Positions 58,373 through 64,000 of a DNA stretch of 64,000 bases are shown in pieces. Source of the DNA: Duganella sp. BJB476. Lineage in GTDB: Bacteria; Pseudomonadota; Gammaproteobacteria; Burkholderiales; Burkholderiaceae_D. The number at the start of each line of letters is the position of its first letter. The stretch's first letter is position 1. The notes beneath the pieces are model-generated. The model was given only the letters and a program-made list of their open reading frames with translations. It searched no databases and had not been told where the DNA came from. A program made the translations under genes and the position numbers. The stretch covers positions 124,001-188,000 of the forward strand of contig NZ_QVIO01000002.1 of the NCBI RefSeq assembly GCF_003416895.1, written 5' to 3'.

Positions 58373-59059
58373 CTACCGGTAATTGGTGCCGTTGTTCATG
58401 TCGATCACCTCGCCGTTGATGAACGGCGGCGCGTCGGTTGCCAGCCAGCTGACCGTCTCCGCAACCTCTTCGGCAAGGCAGAATCGCTGGCTGATGGTCG
58501 CGGCCATCAAACGGTTCTTTCTCTCTTGCGGAATGTTTTTCATCATTTCAGTTTCCACGGGCCCCGGCGCAACCGAGTTGGCGATCACGCCTTTGGGGCC
58601 ATAGGTACGCGCCAGTGAACGCATCGCATTCATGAGGCCTGCCTTTGAAACGCCGTACCAGATATCCGGATGGCCGATTTCGCCGGCGATGGAACCCATG
58701 CTGACAATGCGGCCGCCGCCCTTGCTCGCCATCCGCTCGGCCACATGCACACTCAGGCGCACCGTTGAGATCAGGTTCACGTGCAGCATGTGGAGTATCG
58801 CTTCGCTGTCGTAGTCGCTTGCCGTCTTCGCATTCATGATCCCGGCATTGTTGATGAGTACATCAGGCGTCCCGATCTCCTCGACAATCCGCGCAACCTG
58901 TTCGTATTCGCCAATGTCGGCTGTCCATGAGGTCAATCCGCTCACCGCAGCCTGGACGCCCGATCGAGACAGCACATGCACTTCGAATCCCTTGCTCAAC
59001 AGCTTCTTCGATATTTCGAGTCCGATGCCCCGGTTACCGCCAGTGATGATTGCTTTCAT
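58373..59059 (-). CDS. short-chain dehydrogenase/reductase
   Basis: A 228-residue classical SDR. Cofactor motif TGGNRGIG at the N-terminus; NNAGIM; catalytic Ser in SMGSIAGE and YGVSK. The C-terminus INGEVIDMNNG is typical. Codon use is less GC-rich than in its neighbours, as is that of the next gene, which may mean later acquisition. ATG 59059 was chosen to match the SDR N-terminus. Substrate unknown. Confidence 0.88.
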   Translation of the reverse strand: MKAIITGGNRGIGLEISKKLLSKGFEVHVLSRSGVQAAVSGLTSWTADIGEYEQVARIVEEIGTPDVLINNAGIMNAKTASDYDSEAILHMLHVNLISTVRLSVHVAERMASKGGGRIVSMGSIAGEIGHPDIWYGVSKAGLMNAMRSLARTYGPKGVIANSVAPGPVETEMMKNIPQERKNRLMAATISQRFCLAEEVAETVSWLATDAPPFINGEVIDMNNGTNYR

Positions 59060-59161
59060 TTTTATGCGTAGGCAGTTGGTTGTTAAAAACAATAGAGTAT
59101 AATAAATGTCTATTTAACACAACCCTGCCTCGCCTAGAGCAGTAGTCTAGGAACACCATGT

Positions 59162-59749
59162 ATGCTTATTCAACGCCGTTCCATCCTTCTTGTCGTAGGT
59201 TGCCTTGCAATATGCGCTACCTCGCCACCAGTTTTTTCAGCTTCGGCGCCAATGAATGAACAACAGTTTTGGCAACTCATAGACGCGGTAAAAAATGAGG
59301 CCGGTACTCGTATCGAGTCCAGACCGGCAGTTTTACAAAAACACCTTTCATTTCTCGATCCCGAGGCAATTCAAAGTTTCCAGCAACGATACGAAGCGCT
59401 CCTGCTCAAGGCCAACCGTTGGAGTCTTTGGGGCGCGGCATCCCTGATGAACGGCGGCTGCTCCGACGATGGATTTAAATACTTCCGTGATTGGCTCATT
59501 TCCGAAGGAGAGAAGACTTTCAAGGAGCCGCTTGCCAAACCAGATTCGCTTGCATCGTTCCCGCGTCGCGATTTTTTTGAGCTTGAGTTATTTGGGTATG
59601 CCGCCCTCAAGGCCTACGCCGCAAAAGGCGCTGGGGAGTTGGAGCGCGACTTCAAAGTAGAGTATGCCGTCACCGAAGGCATCGAATGGCAGGAAGCTGA
59701 TTTACCCCAGCTATTCCCCGCGCTGGCCGCGAAGTATCCAAGACGCTAG
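59162..59749 (+). CDS. exported DUF4240-like protein
   Basis: A 195-residue protein with a signal peptide (about 1-27, SPPVFSAS). The body begins MNEQQFWQLIDAVK and contains RWSLWGAASLMNGGCSDDGFKYFRDWLI, the core of DUF4240. The family has no known function; most members are cytoplasmic, so the signal peptide here is unusual. The reading is moderately AT-rich. Confidence 0.75.
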   Translation: MLIQRRSILLVVGCLAICATSPPVFSASAPMNEQQFWQLIDAVKNEAGTRIESRPAVLQKHLSFLDPEAIQSFQQRYEALLLKANRWSLWGAASLMNGGCSDDGFKYFRDWLISEGEKTFKEPLAKPDSLASFPRRDFFELELFGYAALKAYAAKGAGELERDFKVEYAVTEGIEWQEADLPQLFPALAAKYPRR

Positions 59750-59753
59750 CGTT

Positions 59754-60989
59754 CTAAAACACCAGGCGCACCCGGAATGCGAATGTACTGCCCAATGGCG
59801 ACAGGCCACGCTCGGAGTGGGCGTCGCCTGTCTGGCGTAGCGCCGACAACATCAGTGTAGTGCGCGACGAGTAGTGATAGTCGGCCGTGCCGTGCCAGAC
59901 GGCGCTGCGGTCGTCCCGGCCGGCATAGACGCCGCCGCCTAATTCCCAATCGCCCACCGTTTGACCTAACGTGACGCTAAGATAGCGCTGGCGGGCGCCC
60001 TGGCTGACCAGCATCTGCGCGGCCTGCGCCTGCAAGCCTTTGCGCGCGGCGTCCGGTAGCGGCAAGGATAGATTGCGGTCGATTAGCGCCAGCCAGCGGT
60101 CAAACTGGCTGTCGGACATGCCGCGTCCATCATAGGCATATTCAAGTTGGAGTTTGGGCAGGTCCGGCAAGGTGCAGGTCAGGCCGACCGTCGCCCGCTG
60201 GTAGCGCCGGCCGTCGTCGCTGCGCAGGAAGGCTGGTGTGGCGTCACCGCCGCCGGACAGCACCGCGCCCGCGATGGGACGCTGCGTACCGCGTGCGCTG
60301 TAAGCCGACCCATACCACGACAGCTGCTCTCCCATTGCCCCGCTCAGCGTTGCGCCAATGCCGTTGGATTCCCCGCTGGCGCGACGTAGCAGCACGCTGG
60401 CGCTCAGGCGCTCGAACTCGTAACCAATTTTGAGGATGGTTTGTTCGACGCCGCGGTTATAGCCATCCGCGTGCCGCGCCGCGTCCTTGCTGTAGATCGC
60501 CGTCAGGCTGGCCTGGGAACCGGTCCATCCCAGCACCGCCATCGGCAAGCCTTCGGACTGTCCCAGTTCATCCAGCGGATCGCTCAGGTCCGTGCGTTTT
60601 TGCAGGAAGCCCAGCGGCTGGTTGACGAAGGATGGATCGAGCGCATACAAGCGTTTTCCAAACGATAGCGTTACCGCCGGAGTCAATTGAAATACGCGAT
60701 TCAGTTCCTGAAGCGTCGCTGACGAAGCGCCACGCTGTCCATCGATGTCGCTGCGCCGGGCTTCGAAACGCGCGCGCCAGGTCAGGTCATGGAAACGGCC
60801 TTCGAGCAGACCCGCCAGCGTCGATTTATTTGTTGGTATCGCCAGAAAATTATCGACGTTGAGCGGTGTCGCTTGCAAGCGCGTGGATTCCTGGCTGGCC
60901 AACGCGAAACCGCCGAGCCAATCGTCGTCCGCCTGCGCGCCGCCGCACAGCATGAACCCCGCCATCAATGCCGGCCAACGCACGTTCAT
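59754..60989 (-). CDS. outer-membrane beta-barrel-like protein of the ABC/LolA-like operon
   Basis: A 411-residue exported protein: signal peptide 1-20, then strands of amphipathic character across the whole length, ending AFRVRLVF with the C-terminal Phe of outer-membrane proteins. It resembles the poorly described porin-like group found next to LolA-like lipoprotein-sorting genes. It overlaps the LolA-like gene by ATGA. Function unknown; acceptor or exporter for the material carried by the LolA-like protein is inference. Confidence 0.7.
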   Translation of the reverse strand: MNVRWPALMAGFMLCGGAQADDDWLGGFALASQESTRLQATPLNVDNFLAIPTNKSTLAGLLEGRFHDLTWRARFEARRSDIDGQRGASSATLQELNRVFQLTPAVTLSFGKRLYALDPSFVNQPLGFLQKRTDLSDPLDELGQSEGLPMAVLGWTGSQASLTAIYSKDAARHADGYNRGVEQTILKIGYEFERLSASVLLRRASGESNGIGATLSGAMGEQLSWYGSAYSARGTQRPIAGAVLSGGGDATPAFLRSDDGRRYQRATVGLTCTLPDLPKLQLEYAYDGRGMSDSQFDRWLALIDRNLSLPLPDAARKGLQAQAAQMLVSQGARQRYLSVTLGQTVGDWELGGGVYAGRDDRSAVWHGTADYHYSSRTTLMLSALRQTGDAHSERGLSPLGSTFAFRVRLVF

Positions 60990-61720
60990 TGTTCCAGGCT
61001 GCGCGGATTGAAGGTGCTGGCCGAGAACTCCACCGCCTTGATTTTCTCGTACACCACGCGCGTTTGCTCGGCAGGCAGCTGTGGATCGAAATAGCGAGTC
61101 ACCGGCGGCAGGCCGCCCGTAGCCGCGTCGAACTCCGCAATCTTCAGCAGCTTGCCGCTGGCGACATACAGCATCGCCTTCTGCGGCACGTACTGGCCGC
61201 GCTGCTTCGTCACCAACAGCGTAATGCGCGTATAGGTCGCCGCTTCGTTCTTGCTGCTTAGCGCCAGCGCGATGCAGTCGCCCGTGCAGGACGCGGGAGG
61301 CGTTTCCATCGTCACGGCGTCATAATCGTTCGTGAAACTGATCCGCGCCAGGTCGCCGATCGACGCCTTGCCGCGCAGCGTTTGCAGCGGAGTCAATCGG
61401 ATAGCGCGGCGGGTGCGGGGCGCGTAGAAGAAGATGCCGGTATCGGTGGTCAGGAATTTCTGACCGCGCTGGTCGATGCTGGTCGCCTCCACCAGCACCT
61501 GATTGTGATTCGCGCCACGTATCACGTAGGTGCCGGGCTCCTGCTCCTGGCCACCCTGCACCGGCACGATGCGCACCGCCGCCTCGAAACTGTCGAACGG
61601 CATGCGGTAGCGGTCCACCTGCCGCAGAATCTCCGGCGCCGGCGGCGCGGCCATCGCCGGACCGGCGATCAGGATGATACAACTTGCAAGCCAGCGGATG
61701 CGGTCAAATTGAAATGGCAT
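60986..61720 (-). CDS. LolA-like outer-membrane lipoprotein-sorting protein
   Basis: A 244-residue periplasmic protein with a signal peptide (1-24). It resembles the LolA/LolB-fold group annotated as outer membrane lipoprotein-sorting protein: EILRQVDRYRMPFDSFEA, then TYVIRGANHNQVLVEA, and the late KLLKIAEF strand. These carriers bind acyl chains in a half-barrel. Two Cys (ASCTGDCI) could form a disulfide. Its stop overlaps the barrel gene. Confidence 0.8.
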   Translation of the reverse strand: MPFQFDRIRWLASCIILIAGPAMAAPPAPEILRQVDRYRMPFDSFEAAVRIVPVQGGQEQEPGTYVIRGANHNQVLVEATSIDQRGQKFLTTDTGIFFYAPRTRRAIRLTPLQTLRGKASIGDLARISFTNDYDAVTMETPPASCTGDCIALALSSKNEAATYTRITLLVTKQRGQYVPQKAMLYVASGKLLKIAEFDAATGGLPPVTRYFDPQLPAEQTRVVYEKIKAVEFSASTFNPRSLEQ

Positions 61721-61729
61721 GAAGCTGGC

Positions 61730-62962
61730 TCACTGTATGGAAAGGGATGACATGATCGGCATGCGGCCGATGCGGCGGCTGATCGTCCAAGCGGCCAGCA
61801 TCGCCACCAGCGGCAAGGCGCAGACGATGGCGGCGCTGTACGACGGCACCCACAGCATTTGCAGCAGCACGCCGGCGTTGCGGCCGGGCGGCGGCGCCAG
61901 CTCGATATGCGCGGCGTTGATCAGCAGGATGGCGGCGAAAGCCAGCAGCGCGCCGGCGCATGCGCCAAACACGCCTTGCAGCATGCCCTCCATGACGAAC
62001 AGGCGCCGCACCTGTGCGTGACCTATGCCCATCGCGCGCATGGTGCCGATCTCCCTGCCCCGTTCATAGATGGTGGTCAGCGTCATCGCCGCCACGCCGA
62101 GGAAGACGATGATGCAGATAACAACGCCGAACACCAGGAACTGATTGCGGTACAACGCCAGCACCTGCGAATACAGTGGCGCCAGCGCCTGCCAGGTGCG
62201 CAGCTCGACATGCGCGTCGCTCATGGCCGCACGCAAGCGCGTCGATACGGCTTCGGCCTGCGCCGTGTCCTGGTACAGCACCGCGACGCTGGACACTTTG
62301 GTCGTGCGCAGCAGTTCCTGCGCGGTTTCAAGCGGCATTTGCAGCAGGTACAAATCGGTCTGCGGAACACCGGTCGCCACCAGACCCACTACTTCCAGAT
62401 CCATCGCGTTGACGCTGCCACTGACGGTGGTCGTCATCAACGTGATCGATTCGCCGGGCTTGACCGCCAGCCGCCGCGCCATCTCCTTGCCGATCAGGAC
62501 TTGATAGCGGCCGGCCGGCTTCGCGCTCAGCGGGACGCCGGCAGCCAAAGTCTGGAAGGCGCCGAACGCCTGGCGCTCGCGGTCCGGCATCACGCCGCTG
62601 CCCTCGAAATTGAGCGTGCGCGCGCCGTTCGATACCAATCCAGCAAACAGCAGGCGCGGGACCACGCGGCGCACTTGCGGTTCCTGCGCCAGTAGCGTTT
62701 CCACCTGCGCCAGCGCCGGCCGGTCCAGTCCATATTGCAGCTGCTGTTCGGCGTAGCCGTCAAACTGTCCTGCGCCGGCCAGCTGCGCGTGTCCCAGACC
62801 GCTGCGGATGGTGCTCTCGCGCAGGCCATCCAGCGAGGCCGCGATGTACGCCACAAACAGCAACAACGCCAAAGTACCCACGCCTATCGTACCGCCCAGC
62901 AGAAGGGAGCGCCGTCCATTGCGGCGCACGTTGCGCAACGCGAGTATCAGCCATTGCTTCAT
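61730..62962 (-). CDS. ABC transporter permease (FtsX/MacB/LolC-E type)
   Basis: A 410-residue membrane protein with four helices: one near the N-terminus (about 20-42), then a large MacB-like periplasmic domain (50-280) with MPLETAQELLRTTKVSSVAV, and three helices at about 285-400. The block TTIYERGREIGTMRAMG before the last part is the FtsX signature. It forms the pump with the ATPase at 62959, with which it overlaps by ATGA. Mechanotransmission-type transporters push lipoproteins or other substrates to periplasmic carriers. Confidence 0.9.
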   Translation of the reverse strand: MKQWLILALRNVRRNGRRSLLLGGTIGVGTLALLLFVAYIAASLDGLRESTIRSGLGHAQLAGAGQFDGYAEQQLQYGLDRPALAQVETLLAQEPQVRRVVPRLLFAGLVSNGARTLNFEGSGVMPDRERQAFGAFQTLAAGVPLSAKPAGRYQVLIGKEMARRLAVKPGESITLMTTTVSGSVNAMDLEVVGLVATGVPQTDLYLLQMPLETAQELLRTTKVSSVAVLYQDTAQAEAVSTRLRAAMSDAHVELRTWQALAPLYSQVLALYRNQFLVFGVVICIIVFLGVAAMTLTTIYERGREIGTMRAMGIGHAQVRRLFVMEGMLQGVFGACAGALLAFAAILLINAAHIELAPPPGRNAGVLLQMLWVPSYSAAIVCALPLVAMLAAWTISRRIGRMPIMSSLSIQ

Positions 62963-63633
62963 GCGACCTGCCTGCCGTCCGCCAGCCGCACCACGCTGTG
63001 CGCCATGTCCATCACCCGCTGGTCGTGGGTGGCGATGACGAAGGTGGTGCCAACCTGGCGATTCAGGTTGCCGATCAGCTCCAGCAACTGCTGCGCGGTC
63101 TTGCCATCCAGGTTACCGGTCGGTTCGTCGGCGATCACCAGGCTGGGACGATTGACCAGTGCCCGCGCGATGGCAACGCGCTGCTGCTGCCCGCCCGACA
63201 GTTCGGACGGCTCGTGCTTGAGGCGATGATCCATGCCGACCATCTGCAGCGCTTCAACGGCGCGGCGGCTGCGCTCAGCCGGCGACAGCTTTTGCGGCGC
63301 CAGCGCCAGCTCCACATTTTCCTGCGCCGTCAGCGTGCCAACCAGATTGAATTGCTGGAAAACGAAACCGAGCTTGCGGTTGCGGTACTGGTCCAGCTGC
63401 GGTTCCGCGATCCGGTCCAGGCGCTCACCATCAACGCTGATGCTGCCGCTGTCCGGCCGGTCGAAACGCGCCAGCATGCCGAGCAAGGTGCTCTTGCCGC
63501 TGCCCGACGGCCCCGCGATGGCCGTCACGCTGGGTTGATCGATGCGGAACGATACCCGGTCCAGCGCCACGATGCGCTCATCGCCGCGCAGATAGTGCTT
63601 CGATACCGCGTCAACTTCCAGAATGGCCGCCAT
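62959..63633 (-). CDS. ABC transporter ATP-binding protein (LolD/MacB-type)
   Basis: A 224-residue ATPase. Walker A GPSGSGKS (41-48), Q-loop FVFQQFNLVGTL, signature LSGGQQQR, Walker B VIADEPTGNLD, H-loop ATHDQRV. The NLVGTL and DEPTGNLD details place it with LolD/MacB/FtsE. It drives the FtsX-type permease downstream, and its ATG overlaps the stop of the DUF2141 gene. Confidence 0.93.
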   Translation of the reverse strand: MAAILEVDAVSKHYLRGDERIVALDRVSFRIDQPSVTAIAGPSGSGKSTLLGMLARFDRPDSGSISVDGERLDRIAEPQLDQYRNRKLGFVFQQFNLVGTLTAQENVELALAPQKLSPAERSRRAVEALQMVGMDHRLKHEPSELSGGQQQRVAIARALVNRPSLVIADEPTGNLDGKTAQQLLELIGNLNRQVGTTFVIATHDQRVMDMAHSVVRLADGRQVA

Positions 63634-64000
63634 CAGTAGACCATGTCGATATCGAGAACCGCTTTACCGGCCTTGACTTCAACCGCCGCATCCTCGAAGG
63701 ACGGTGGCCCGTAATTGCCCTTGGCGTTGCGAGAAAAGGCATAACCCTCCAGCGGCATGCCGTTGGGCGAGCGATCGAATTCACCGTTGCCATTCTCGTC
63801 GTGGAACAGCATGGCCGCATACACGCCAGGTTTAACGCCTTCAAACTTCAGATTGACGACCGGTGATGCGGCCACGGTCTGCATATAAGGGCAGCGTTTG
63901 AGGAAGGTCGCCTTGTCGCACAAGGCCGCCATGACCATGCCTTTGCTGCCGGCGACACCAGTCAATTTGATGGTAACACTGGCGCCGGCCGAGGGCGACG
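63633..64000 (-). CDS. DUF2141 protein, 5'-truncated by window edge
   Basis: The frame stays open to the window edge. At least 121 codons are visible, starting in SPSAGASVTIKLTGVAG and continuing with FEGVKPGVYAAMLFHDENGNGEFD and GYAFSRNAKG, which are characteristic of the small beta-sandwich family DUF2141. The N-terminus, presumably with a signal peptide, lies outside. It is the first visible gene of the minus-strand operon with the ABC transporter, LolA-like and barrel genes. Confidence 0.8.
   Translation of the reverse strand, partial: SPSAGASVTIKLTGVAGSKGMVMAALCDKATFLKRCPYMQTVAASPVVNLKFEGVKPGVYAAMLFHDENGNGEFDRSPNGMPLEGYAFSRNAKGNYGPPSFEDAAVEVKAGKAVLDIDMVY

Overview
This is a GC-rich chromosomal window from a Gram-negative bacterium, most likely a betaproteobacterium of the Oxalobacteraceae (Massilia, Duganella or Janthinobacterium-like). 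The inference rests on two PEP-CTERM proteins, a Burkholderiales-type porin, the layout of the urease operon and abundant c-di-GMP signalling genes; no rRNA or marker gene is present to confirm it. I see no rRNA, tRNA, CRISPR array, insertion sequence or prophage. About 60 genes fill the window, and no gap between genes exceeds 300 bp.

Region by region. 1-4.8 kb: a large winged-helix/STAND-type ATPase/TPR membrane regulator faces a DUF1906 glycoside-hydrolase-like gene across tandem repeats and is coupled to a small DP-EP-like protein. 4.9-9.2 kb: metabolic and stress genes (aspartoacylase-like amidohydrolase, Gdx/SugE exporter, DUF1304, ArsR regulator with an Old Yellow Enzyme). 9.2-16.3 kb: a metallo-hydrolase and then a Fap-like functional-amyloid cluster, with an outer-membrane barrel, a GG-motif protein, a periplasmic C39 peptidase, a small fibre-type protein, a 572-residue Gly/Ala-rich protein and a sigma-54 activator. 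A -24/-12 promoter and a palindromic candidate enhancer lie between activator and structural genes. 16.5-22.9 kb: an acyltransferase and the urease operon ureDABCEFG-ureJ, with a consensus sigma-54 promoter and an NtrC-type palindrome. 22.9-26 kb: a PEP-CTERM protein, an epimerase and a DUF945 protein.

26.1-28.1 kb: a retron, meaning a folded msr-msd-type ncRNA with pairing a1/a2 arms followed by a reverse transcriptase with a long N-terminal extension. Beside it lies an MNT nucleotidyltransferase antitoxin whose HepT toxin partner is cut to 24 codons, suggesting a small defence/toxin-antitoxin spot. 28.2-36.6 kb: a DUF885 peptidase, a hybrid histidine kinase with a response-regulator/PAS/GGDEF/EAL protein, and a SulP transporter. 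36.9-43.2 kb: a porin, a TetR regulator divergent from a thiolase, a flavin monooxygenase and a GGDEF-like protein with a degenerate active site. 43.4-48.5 kb: bacterial end-joining (Ku and LigD) with a stress-type SDR and a PEP-CTERM gene between them. 48.7-55.1 kb: an Ala/Lys-rich exported protein and a complete tripartite RND efflux operon. 55.2-59.7 kb: a catalytically degenerate alpha/beta-hydrolase coupled to a small membrane protein, divergent from a LysR regulator and dehydrogenase; then an SDR and a DUF4240 protein. 59.8-64 kb: an operon cut by the window edge combining a DUF2141 protein, a LolD/MacB-type ABC transporter, a LolA-like carrier and an outer-membrane barrel.

The strongest candidates for less-described biology are the retron, the Fap-like cluster with its sigma-54 control, the ABC/LolA-like/barrel operon, and the STAND-regulator module. 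Function calls come from motif reading only; no database search was run.
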